Assembly (NCBI RefSeq): GCF_000813965.1
Contig: NZ_JWLI01000006.1
Location: 488,097 to 552,096, forward strand
Origin: Leisingera sp. ANG-M7
Lineage (GTDB): Bacteria > Pseudomonadota > Alphaproteobacteria > Rhodobacterales > Rhodobacteraceae
DNA length: 64,000 nt
Direction of reading: 5' to 3'
A program made the translations under genes and the position numbers. Below the pieces are notes generated by a model. That model saw only the letters and a program-made list of their open reading frames with translations. It had not been told where the DNA came from and made no database searches. This document shows, piece after piece, positions 47,215 through 55,988 of the stretch (the stretch's first letter is position 1; the number at the start of each line of letters is the position of its first letter).

Positions 47215-47240
47215 CTCCCCCTAACTGGGGGGAGTTTTTT
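47215..47240 (+). terminator. Terminator abutting the start of the TPR gene
   Basis: CTCCCCC (47215-47221) and GGGGGAG (47228-47234), loop TAACTG, then six T (47235-47240). The TPR gene ATG is at 47241. GGGGGGAG also looks like its ribosome-binding site. It therefore can end the transporter transcript and, read through, supply the TPR start. Confidence 0.8.
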
Positions 47241-48914
47241 ATGGGTTATGATTATGATCTCGGCAGCTATTCCTGCCCGGTGACCACAGCGTCGTCTGAG
47301 GCGCAGTGCTGGTTCGACCGGGGATTGGTATGGACCTATGGCTACAATCACGAAGAAGCCATCGCCTGCTTCCGCCGCGCGCTGGAACACGACCCGGACT
47401 GCGCCATGGCCCATTGGGGCGCCGCCTATGCAGCCGGGCCGAATTACAACCTGCCCTGGGACCTCCGGGACGCCAAAAGCCGCGCCAAAGCGCTGGCCGA
47501 AGCCTTTGACGCGGTGCAATCCGCCCTGGCCTGCATCGAAGGCTGTACAGAGGCCGAACAACTGCTGATCCGCGCCATCCAGACCCGGTATCCGCAGCGC
47601 GAACCGGGTGAGGACATGCACTCTTGGGACTACGATTTCGCTGATGCAATGCGCGCGGCCTTTGCCGCCTGCCCGGATCATCTGGACCTACGCACGGTCT
47701 ATGCCGAGAGCCTGCTGAACCTGACCCCATGGAAGATGTGGAACCTGAAAACCGGTTTTCCCGCCGAAGGTGCTGCTACGCTGGAAGCACAAAAGGTGCT
47801 GGAAAAGGCAATGGAAAACGACCCTAGCGCCATGCAGCACCCTGGCCTGCTGCATCTCTACGTGCATCTAATGGAGATGTCGCCCACGCCCGAAAAAGCG
47901 CTGAAAGCGGCGGATGCCCTGCGCACACTGGTTCCGGACGCGGGCCATCTGGTGCATATGCCGACCCATATCGACGTGCTGTGCGGCGACTACCGCAGTG
48001 TGGTTTACTGGAACCAGAAAGCGATCGAGGCGGACCTGAAATTTTATGAGCGCGAAGGCGCGTTCAACATCTACACCGGCTACCGCCAGCACAATTACCA
48101 CTTCGTCATCTACGGCGCGATGTTCCTGGGCCAGCTTGAACCGGCGCTGGCGGCCAATCAGGGCATTCTAGACACCACCCCGCCGGAAATGCTGAAGGTC
48201 GAAAGCCCGCCCATCGCGGATTTCTTTGAAAGCTACATGGCAATGCACCCGCATATCCTGGTCCGCTTCGGACGCTGGGAGGACGCGATGGCTCTGGAGC
48301 TGCCGGAGGATCAGAAACTTTACTGCACCCTGGCCGCGAACACCCATTACGCCCGCGCCATTGCCTATGCCGCAACTGGACGCGTGGCGGAAGCTGAAGC
48401 AGAGGAGCAGCTTTTCCTGGCCGCCAAGGCCCGGGTGCCCGACACCCGTCTGCTGCACAACAACCGCGTCGTGGATCTGCTTGAAATCGCGACGGAAATG
48501 CTGCGCGGCGAGATCGAGTACCGCAAGGAGAACTTTGACGCGGCCTTTGCCCATCTGCGCCGCTCGGCGGAGCTGGACGACAACCTGCCCTATGATGAGC
48601 CCTGGGGCTGGATGCAGCCCACCCGCCACGCGCTGGGGGCGTTGCTGTTCGAGCAAGGCCATGTGGAAGAAGCCGAAGCAGTCTACCGTGCCGACCTGGG
48701 TTTGGACAGCACCTTGTCACGCGCATCCGTGCATCCCGGCAATATCTGGAGCCTGAAGGGGCTGCACGACTGCTTGAAGACACGCGGCGAAACTGTCGAA
48801 ATCAGGCATATTCAGCAACAGCTCGACCTTGCACTGGCGCGCGCGGATCAGGCGGCGGGCGCGTCCTGTTTCTGTGCCCAGGCAGCGATGACGCCCAGCC
48901 CCTGCTGCGGCTGA
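47241..48914 (+). CDS. Tetratricopeptide-repeat protein
   Basis: A 557-residue protein with TPR-like helical pairs at both ends. The N-terminal part has WFDRGLVWTYGYNHEEAIAC and FRRALEHDPDCAMAHWGAAY; later parts have FAHLRRSAELDDNLPYDEPW. There is a conserved central core (HLVHMPTHIDVLCGDYRSVV) that looks more than a scaffold. It has many Cys and His, and ends ASCFCAQAAMTPSPCCG, a Cys-rich tail that could bind metal. No signal peptide. No function is known to me. The start is the ATG right after the terminator T tract, which also gives GGGGGGAG 6 bases ahead. Confidence 0.8.
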   Translation: MGYDYDLGSYSCPVTTASSEAQCWFDRGLVWTYGYNHEEAIACFRRALEHDPDCAMAHWGAAYAAGPNYNLPWDLRDAKSRAKALAEAFDAVQSALACIEGCTEAEQLLIRAIQTRYPQREPGEDMHSWDYDFADAMRAAFAACPDHLDLRTVYAESLLNLTPWKMWNLKTGFPAEGAATLEAQKVLEKAMENDPSAMQHPGLLHLYVHLMEMSPTPEKALKAADALRTLVPDAGHLVHMPTHIDVLCGDYRSVVYWNQKAIEADLKFYEREGAFNIYTGYRQHNYHFVIYGAMFLGQLEPALAANQGILDTTPPEMLKVESPPIADFFESYMAMHPHILVRFGRWEDAMALELPEDQKLYCTLAANTHYARAIAYAATGRVAEAEAEEQLFLAAKARVPDTRLLHNNRVVDLLEIATEMLRGEIEYRKENFDAAFAHLRRSAELDDNLPYDEPWGWMQPTRHALGALLFEQGHVEEAEAVYRADLGLDSTLSRASVHPGNIWSLKGLHDCLKTRGETVEIRHIQQQLDLALARADQAAGASCFCAQAAMTPSPCCG

Positions 48915-48940
48915 CCAAATTTCTTGCGAAAGAATTTTGC

Positions 48941-48962
48941 CAAGGAAATTCGAAATTCCTTG
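48941..48962. repeat. Imperfect 22-nt palindrome between convergent genes
   Basis: CAAGGAA (48941-48947) and TTCCTTG (48956-48962) flank a small TTCGAA palindrome; two central positions do not match. A second weaker dyad (TTCTT / AAGAA) lies at 48921-48934. They sit between the TPR gene and mfd. No T tract; a terminator role is possible. Confidence 0.4.
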
Positions 48963-48972
48963 CCGCCCAGGA

Positions 48973-51900
48973 TCAGGCCTTGGCTTTCTTCTTTTCCGCC
49001 ACGACCTTATCTGCCAGGTCGCGGGCAATGGCAAAGGCGCCCTTGATCTTGTCGGCGTCCTTCTTCCAGTCGCGGCGTACAACGATCTTGTTGTCCTTCA
49101 CCTTGGCCAGGCCGTTCTGGCCTTGGATGAACTCCACCAGCCCCTGCGGCGAGGCGAATTTGTCGTTGTGGAACTGGATCGTCGCGCCCTTGGGGCCGCC
49201 GTCCATCTTGGCGATGCCTGCGCGTTTGCACATCGCCTTGATGCGCACCACCAGCATAAGCGTGTTCACTTCCTTCGGCAGCTTGCCGAAGCGGTCGATC
49301 AGCTCAGCCGCGAAGCCTTCCAGCTCCACCTTGGTCGACAGCGACGACAGGCGGCGGTAAAGACCCAGGCGCACATCGAGGTCCGGTACGTATTCCTCGG
49401 GGATCAGCACTGGAACGCCCAGGTTGATCTGCGGCGCCCATTGCTCGTCGGCGTCCGACAGGCCCTCCATCTCACCCGCCTTGATCTTGGCAATGGCTTC
49501 TTCCAGCATCGACTGGTAGAGTTCGTATCCGACATCGCGCATCTGGCCCGACTGTTCCTCCCCCAGCAGATTACCTGCGCCCCGGATATCAAGGTCCTGC
49601 GAGGCAAGGGTGAAGCCTGCACCAAGCGTGTCGAGAGAGCCCAGAACCCGCAGGCGCTTCTCTGCTGCCGGGGTCAGCCGCTGGCGCGGCTTGGTGGTGA
49701 GATAGGCGTAGGCGCGGGTTTTTGACCGGCCTACCCGGCCCCGGATCTGATAGAGTTGCGAAAGGCCGAACATGTCGGCGCGGTGCACGACCATGGTGTT
49801 GGCGGTTGGGATATCAAGGCCCGACTCCACAATAGTCGTTGCCAGCAGCACATCGTATTTGCCGTCATAGAAAGCGTTCATACGGTCGTCGAGTTCGCCC
49901 GCCGCCATCTGCCCGTGCGCCACCACGTAACTAAGCTCCGGCAGCTGCGCCTTCAGGAACTCCTCGACGTCCGGCAGATCGGTGATCCGCGGCACCACAT
50001 AGAAGCTCTGACCGCCACGGTAATGTTCGCGCAGCAGAGCCTCGCGGATGGTGACGCTGTCGAATTCGCTGACATAGGTTCGGATCGCCAGCCGGTCCAC
50101 GGGGGGCGTGCCGATGATCGACAGATCGCGCACACCGGTCAGGGACAGCTGCAAGGTCCGCGGGATCGGCGTAGCCGTCAGCGTCAGCACATGGATGTCG
50201 CTGCGAAGCTGCTTCAGCCGTTCCTTGTGGGCGACGCCGAAGTGCTGCTCCTCGTCGATGATCAAGAGGCCGAGGTTCTGGAACTTGATGTTCTTGGCCA
50301 GAACCGCGTGGGTGCCGACCACGATGTCGACGGTGCCCTTGGACAATCCTTCGCGGGTCTGGCTGGCCTCCTTGGTACTAACAAAGCGTGACAACTGCCT
50401 GACCTGCAGGGGAAAACCACGGAACCGTTCAGCAAAAGACGCGGCGTGCTGGCGCGCCAGCAGCGTGGTTGGTGCAACCACCGCCACCTGCAGGCCGGAC
50501 ATCGCGGCAACAAAGGCCGCACGCATAGCCACCTCGGTCTTGCCAAAGCCTACATCGCCGCAAATCAGCCGGTCCATCGGCTGGCCGGAGTGCAGATCCT
50601 CCATTACATCCTCGATCGCGCGCAGCTGGTCGTCGGTTTCCTGATAGGGGAAGCGGGCTGAGAACTCCTCCCAGGCGTGCGGCGGCGGATCCATCACTGG
50701 CGCCTTGCGCAGGGCACGCTCCGCCGCGATGCGGATCAGCTTGTCCGCCATCTCGCGGATGCGTTCCTTGAGCTTGGCTTTCTTGGCCTGCCAGGCTCCG
50801 CCGCCGAGCCGGTCCAAGAGCCCCTCGTCATGGCCGTATTTGGACAAAAGCTCGATGTTTTCGACCGGCAGGTACAGTTTGGACTGTTCGGCATATTCCA
50901 GCAGGATGCACTCATGCGCCGCACTGGCTGCTGTGACAACCTCCAGCCCCTTGAAGCGGCCGATGCCATGGTCCACATGCACCACCAGATCGCCGGGGCT
51001 GAGCGATTGGGTTTCGGTCAGGAAATTCTCTGCCTTGCGGCGTTTTTTCGGTGCCCGGATCAGCCTGTCGCCCAGCACATCCTGCTCCGCGATCACCGTC
51101 ATATCCGGCGCCTCAAACCCGTACTCCAGCGCCCAGACCGCCAAATGCAAACCGGATTTTCCGATACGGGTGCCATCCATCACCGGGATGGCCTCAGCCA
51201 GGCCCTCATCCTCGATCAACCCCGTCAGACGCTCCCGCGCACCTTCGGAGTAAGAGGCAATGAGGACCGGACCCTCTTGCATCCGCACCTTAATGTGGTC
51301 CGCCAAAGCGCCGAAAAGGCTTATGTTTTCCTGCTGGCGCTCCGGCGCAAAATTGCGCCCAATGCGGCCGCCCGCATCTGCCACTCCAGGGCCGGAGGCC
51401 TGCGGCAGCGGGTGGAACTGCACAACGCGCATATCCGCAACAGCCGCCTCCCAGGCCGCATCGTCGAGATATAGCAAACCCGGCGGCGTCGGTTTGTAGA
51501 CGGTGTCGATCCGCCCCTTCTGCTCCAGCGCGTGCTTGCGGGTGCCGTACTGATCCTCGATGCTGTCCCAGCGCGCCAGCCGTGCGGGCGTCATCTGATC
51601 GTCCAGCGTGACGGTCGCCTGCGGCAGGTAGTCAAACAGCGTTTCCAGCTTCTCATGGAAGAACGGCAGCCAGTGTTCAATCCCCTGGTGTTTGCGGCCT
51701 GCGCTGACCGCCTCATACAGCGGGTCATCGGTACCGGCGGCGCCGAATTCGATCCGGTAGTTCTGGCGGAACCGTGTGATCGCCGCCTCGTCCAGGATCA
51801 CCTCGGAGACTGGCGCCAGTTCCACCACCTCCAGCTTCTCAGTGGTGCGCTGGGTCGCCGGATCAAAGCGGCGGGCGCCGTCCAGCACATCGCCGAACAA

Positions 51901-52425
51901 ATCCAGCCGCACGGGGCCGCTTTCACCCGGCGGGAAGATGTCAATGATACCACCCCGAATGGCATAGTCGCCCGGCTCCATCACGGTCGGGCTTTGTGAA
52001 AACCCCATGCGGACCAGGAAGTTGCGAAGCGCCTCTTCATCCACCTGGTGATCGACGCGGGCGGTAAATGCCGCCTCCCGCAGCACCTCCCGCGCCGGCA
52101 CCCGCTGGCTGGCGGCATTCAGCGTGGTCAGCAGCACGAACTGCTTGGGCATCTGGTGCACCAGCGCCGCCAGCGTGGCCATCCGCGCCGCAGAGATGTC
52201 CGCATTCGGAGACACCCGGTCATAGGGCAGGCAGTCCCAGCCTGGAAACACGAACACCGGCATGTCAGGCGCAAAGAAGGCCAGTGCGGCCCGCATCGCC
52301 TCCATCCGCTTGTCATCGCGCGCCACATGCACCACCGGCACGCCGGATTTCTGCACTTCCTTCAGGATCAGCCGGGCATCATACCCCTCGGGGGCGCCGC
52401 CCATGGTTATTGCGCGCTGTGCCAT
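48973..52425 (-). CDS. mfd: Transcription-repair coupling factor Mfd
   Basis: A 1150-residue Mfd. The N-terminal UvrB-like module is at about 1-350 (FVFPGWDCLPYDRVSPNADI); the RNA polymerase-interacting region has DLVVHVDHGIGRFKGLEVV. The translocase core has the Walker A loop CGDVGFGKTEVAMRAA, LLIIDEEQHFGVAHKE (DEEQ), TATPIPRTLQLSLTGVRDL and a helicase C domain (VESGLDIPTANTMVVHRADM, QIRGRVGRSKTRAYAYL). The TRCF domain ends the protein with a lysine-rich tail. Mfd removes stalled polymerase and recruits UvrA. It follows the membrane protein gene by 36 bases. Confidence 0.97.
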   Translation of the reverse strand: MAQRAITMGGAPEGYDARLILKEVQKSGVPVVHVARDDKRMEAMRAALAFFAPDMPVFVFPGWDCLPYDRVSPNADISAARMATLAALVHQMPKQFVLLTTLNAASQRVPAREVLREAAFTARVDHQVDEEALRNFLVRMGFSQSPTVMEPGDYAIRGGIIDIFPPGESGPVRLDLFGDVLDGARRFDPATQRTTEKLEVVELAPVSEVILDEAAITRFRQNYRIEFGAAGTDDPLYEAVSAGRKHQGIEHWLPFFHEKLETLFDYLPQATVTLDDQMTPARLARWDSIEDQYGTRKHALEQKGRIDTVYKPTPPGLLYLDDAAWEAAVADMRVVQFHPLPQASGPGVADAGGRIGRNFAPERQQENISLFGALADHIKVRMQEGPVLIASYSEGARERLTGLIEDEGLAEAIPVMDGTRIGKSGLHLAVWALEYGFEAPDMTVIAEQDVLGDRLIRAPKKRRKAENFLTETQSLSPGDLVVHVDHGIGRFKGLEVVTAASAAHECILLEYAEQSKLYLPVENIELLSKYGHDEGLLDRLGGGAWQAKKAKLKERIREMADKLIRIAAERALRKAPVMDPPPHAWEEFSARFPYQETDDQLRAIEDVMEDLHSGQPMDRLICGDVGFGKTEVAMRAAFVAAMSGLQVAVVAPTTLLARQHAASFAERFRGFPLQVRQLSRFVSTKEASQTREGLSKGTVDIVVGTHAVLAKNIKFQNLGLLIIDEEQHFGVAHKERLKQLRSDIHVLTLTATPIPRTLQLSLTGVRDLSIIGTPPVDRLAIRTYVSEFDSVTIREALLREHYRGGQSFYVVPRITDLPDVEEFLKAQLPELSYVVAHGQMAAGELDDRMNAFYDGKYDVLLATTIVESGLDIPTANTMVVHRADMFGLSQLYQIRGRVGRSKTRAYAYLTTKPRQRLTPAAEKRLRVLGSLDTLGAGFTLASQDLDIRGAGNLLGEEQSGQMRDVGYELYQSMLEEAIAKIKAGEMEGLSDADEQWAPQINLGVPVLIPEEYVPDLDVRLGLYRRLSSLSTKVELEGFAAELIDRFGKLPKEVNTLMLVVRIKAMCKRAGIAKMDGGPKGATIQFHNDKFASPQGLVEFIQGQNGLAKVKDNKIVVRRDWKKDADKIKGAFAIARDLADKVVAEKKKAKA

Positions 52426-52461
52426 GCGGTTTCCTTTCCGGGTTCGCTGAAACCCTGCCCC

Positions 52462-52998
52462 TCAGCCCAAGGCGCCGATCGAGAGGTTCTGATACATCCC
52501 CCAGAAGGCGGTCACAAGAATTGAGATTGACCCCACGAACTGGATGCAGAGCCGGCACATGGACAGCCGCTTGCACAGGTCCTCGCCCAAAGCACCGTCC
52601 CGTGCAATCCGGCGTGCCGTGAAATAGCTGATGACACCAACAAAGGACATCGGGAAAGCGAGCAAGAACACAGCCTGGGCGAATTCCATCAGGAAAACAA
52701 AGCCCAGCGTCGCCAGGGCAGACAACAGGAAGCAGGCCAGCGCCACCAGCCAGGGGCCGGACACTTCGGCAATGTAGAGAAGCCGGTTCACGTTGACGCG
52801 GACCATGTCCTCCAGATCCTGTTCCGCCTGTCCTCCGCGGCGGCGTGCCCGCTGGACCATGTCAAACGGAACACCTAGAACCCTGTGGCTGGCAGAGGAC
52901 CACATCACTGCCAGTGCAATCCAGTACCAGAGATTGGAAAACGACCGCAGGTCAATCATCTCATAGAGGATTTGAAACAGATCCACTCCAGCCCCCAT
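52462..52998 (-). CDS. Conserved inner-membrane protein of unknown function
   Basis: A 178-residue protein with about four membrane helices: LWYWIALAVMWSSA at the start, then WLVALACFLLSALATLGFVF, and a last pair. Charged stretches (QRARRRGGQAEQDLEDMV) lie between. I recall similar roseobacter proteins labelled as a component of the SufBCD complex; I see no motif that supports this and give no function. It is upstream of mfd in the same direction and may be co-transcribed. Confidence 0.8.
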   Translation of the reverse strand: MGAGVDLFQILYEMIDLRSFSNLWYWIALAVMWSSASHRVLGVPFDMVQRARRRGGQAEQDLEDMVRVNVNRLLYIAEVSGPWLVALACFLLSALATLGFVFLMEFAQAVFLLAFPMSFVGVISYFTARRIARDGALGEDLCKRLSMCRLCIQFVGSISILVTAFWGMYQNLSIGALG

Positions 52999-53170
52999 CT
53001 TGCCGCTGCCGGCCCTTGGGGCCTGTTTTATGTAACTGGCCCTATATCAACCGGGAAACGCGCGCAGGCAAGCCCGCAGAGCGCACAAGTTCCCAAGCGC
53101 GGCGAATGTGCCTCTTGTTCCCGGGGCGGCTTCCATGCCACCCATGGGCCAGCCAAAACGAGAGACCGCC

Positions 53171-54169
<999 letters not shown>

Positions 54170-54318
54170 CGCTGCACTGCGGGCCGCCCCGGATCACTTC
54201 AGCGGGAAGCCGCCAATATCCGCACCGCAGCGGATGACAGGCAGCGGTTTTCCGCGTATACACTGCCTCAGAGCCGGATCGAACCGGCCTTGGAGCAATC
54301 ATTACAGGCACCTGAAAA

Positions 54319-54894
54319 ATGAGCGATAATTCCTCTATCCGCATGACCCGCCGCGGTTTCGCCCTGACCGCTTTGGCCGGTGCAGGCGTCACTGCCGCCT
54401 GCGGCAACGGCGTCGGCAACACCAACGCCGCCACCATCGACGCCCGTGTCGATGCCACACTGAACCATATGTACAATCAGTACCCGAACACCCGCACCCT
54501 TGCGGACAAGGCAGCTGGCATGCTGGTGATGCCGCTGGTGACCGAGGCCGGATTTGTCTTTGGCGGCGCCTATGGCCGCGGCGCCTTGCGGATCAATGAT
54601 GTGACCGTTGACTACTACGCGACCTACAAGGGCAACGCCGGCTTCCAGATCGGGGCGCAGCAGTACGCCCATGTGCTGTTCTTCATGACCCAGGACGCGC
54701 TGGCAGACTTCCGCCGCTCGCAAGGCTGGGCGGCTGGCGCCGATGCTGAATTCGTCATCATGAACGAAGGCGAATCCCTGAGAGCCGATACCAACACCCT
54801 GACCTCGCCGGTTCTGGCCGTGGTATTTGCCCAGGCGGGCCTGCGTGTCGGCGCCACCCTGGAAGGCACCAAATACACCCGCATCATTCCCTAA
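54319..54894 (+). CDS. Ysc84/DUF500-like lipid-binding lipoprotein
   Basis: A 191-residue protein. The start has a twin-Arg-like MTRRGFALTALAGAGVTAAC with a lipobox around TAAC at Cys28 and a hydrophobic core, so it is likely an exported lipoprotein, perhaps via Tat. The mature part has the Ysc84 fold marks: DKAAGMLVMPLVTEAGFVFG, GYGRGAL-like AYGRGALRI, a tail GLRVGATLEGTKYTRIIP, and the long middle helix ALADFRRSQGW. Role unknown. Two terminator hairpins follow. Confidence 0.85.
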   Translation: MSDNSSIRMTRRGFALTALAGAGVTAACGNGVGNTNAATIDARVDATLNHMYNQYPNTRTLADKAAGMLVMPLVTEAGFVFGGAYGRGALRINDVTVDYYATYKGNAGFQIGAQQYAHVLFFMTQDALADFRRSQGWAAGADAEFVIMNEGESLRADTNTLTSPVLAVVFAQAGLRVGATLEGTKYTRIIP

Positions 54895-54906
54895 GAGAAC
54901 GGGATG

Positions 54907-54926
54907 GAGGCGGCAGGATCCGCCTC
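54907..54926 (+). terminator. First hairpin after the Ysc84-like gene
   Basis: GAGGCGG (54907-54913), loop CAGGAT, CCGCCTC (54920-54926), then TTCATCT. It lies 12 bases after the stop codon. The T tail is weak. Confidence 0.5.
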
Positions 54927-54958
54927 TTCATCTGGCTGGAAATATCCCCGCCGGAGGC

Positions 54959-54992
54959 ATGGCCTTTCCAATTGGAAAGGCCATTTTCTTTT
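54959..54992 (+). terminator. Strong palindromic terminator
   Basis: A 26-nt perfect palindrome at 54959-54984 (arm ATGGCCTTTCCAA) is followed by TTTCTTTT (54985-54992 region). It ends the Ysc84-like transcript and faces the convergent oxidoreductase gene. An AAATATCCCCGCCGGAGGC element precedes it at 54940-54958, which resembles remembered dispersed roseobacter repeats. Confidence 0.75.
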
Positions 54993-54995
54993 GCC

Positions 54996-55871
54996 TCAGC
55001 CGTCCAGCTGGCGCAGCCTTTTGAACAGCGACGAGGTGTCCCAGCGCCCGCCGCCCATTTTCTGCACGTCCTTGTAGAACTGATCGACCAGCGCCGTCAC
55101 GGGCAGGCTGGCGCCGGTTTCATCCGCTGCGTCCAGGCAGATGCCCAGGTCCTTGCGCATCCAGTCCACCGCAAAGCCATGCTCGAAATGATCGTCCAGC
55201 ATGGTCTCGTAGCGGTTCGCCATCTGCCAGCTGCCTGCCGCGCCCTGACTGATCACTTCCACCACCGCGCGCCCGTCGAGGCCGGCCTTTTCGGCAAAAT
55301 GCAGCGCCTCGCTCAGGCCCTGCACGAGGCCCGCGATGGCGATCTGGTTGCACATCTTGGTCATCTGGCCGGCGCCGCTGCCGCCGATGCGGCGGCAGAT
55401 GCGGGAATAGGCATCAATCACCGGCTCAGCGCGGGCATAGGCGTCTTCATCACCGCCGCACATGACGGACAGAACGCCATTCTCCGCCCCTGCCTGGCCG
55501 CCGGAGATGGGGGCATCGACAAAAGCAATTCCCTGTTCCGCCGCAGCACCGTACAGCTCGCGCGTGACCTTGGCCGAAACCGTGGTGTGATCGGTGAAGA
55601 CCGTACCCTTGGCCATGCCTGCAAAAGCCCCGTCAGCGCCCATGCAGACTGAACGCAGGTCGTCGTCATTGCCGACGCAGGCCATCACGAACTCCGCACC
55701 TGATGCCGCCGCACGCGGGGTCGCCGCAAAATGGCCCCCATGCTCCTTGGCCCAGGCCTTGGCCTTGGTTTCGGTGCGGTTGTAGACGGTGACCTCATGG
55801 CCCGCGGCCTGCAGGTGCCCCGCCATCGGATAGCCCATGACACCAAGCCCCAGAAACGCGATTTTTGCCAT
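54996..55871 (-). CDS. 3-hydroxyisobutyrate dehydrogenase-family oxidoreductase
   Basis: A 291-residue beta-hydroxyacid dehydrogenase. It has the Rossmann start MAKIAFLGLGVMGYPMAGHL, the substrate motif FVDAPISGGQAGAENG, and the catalytic Lys in GAGQMTKMCNQIAIAG. It oxidises a short 3-hydroxyacid or reduces a semialdehyde (3-hydroxyisobutyrate or tartronate semialdehyde type); the exact substrate is open. The start is ATG 55871 with GGGGAAAAG upstream. The frame stays open far upstream (to 57209) but that part is antisense to the next gene and is not real. Confidence 0.9.
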   Translation of the reverse strand: MAKIAFLGLGVMGYPMAGHLQAAGHEVTVYNRTETKAKAWAKEHGGHFAATPRAAASGAEFVMACVGNDDDLRSVCMGADGAFAGMAKGTVFTDHTTVSAKVTRELYGAAAEQGIAFVDAPISGGQAGAENGVLSVMCGGDEDAYARAEPVIDAYSRICRRIGGSGAGQMTKMCNQIAIAGLVQGLSEALHFAEKAGLDGRAVVEVISQGAAGSWQMANRYETMLDDHFEHGFAVDWMRKDLGICLDAADETGASLPVTALVDQFYKDVQKMGGGRWDTSSLFKRLRQLDG

Positions 55872-55988
55872 CTGCTTTTCCCCTGATCTGTCTTCGCATA
55901 TGTTGGCGCCAACCCTAACACCGCCGCCGCGGGGCGCAATCTGCCATGCGGCTGGAAATGACAAAAACCCAAGGGAAAACAACCGCTG

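Noticed and set aside
52462..52998. Label component of SufBCD complex for the membrane protein upstream of mfd
   Set aside because: The sequence shows only membrane helices and no Suf motif; there are no suf genes in the window.
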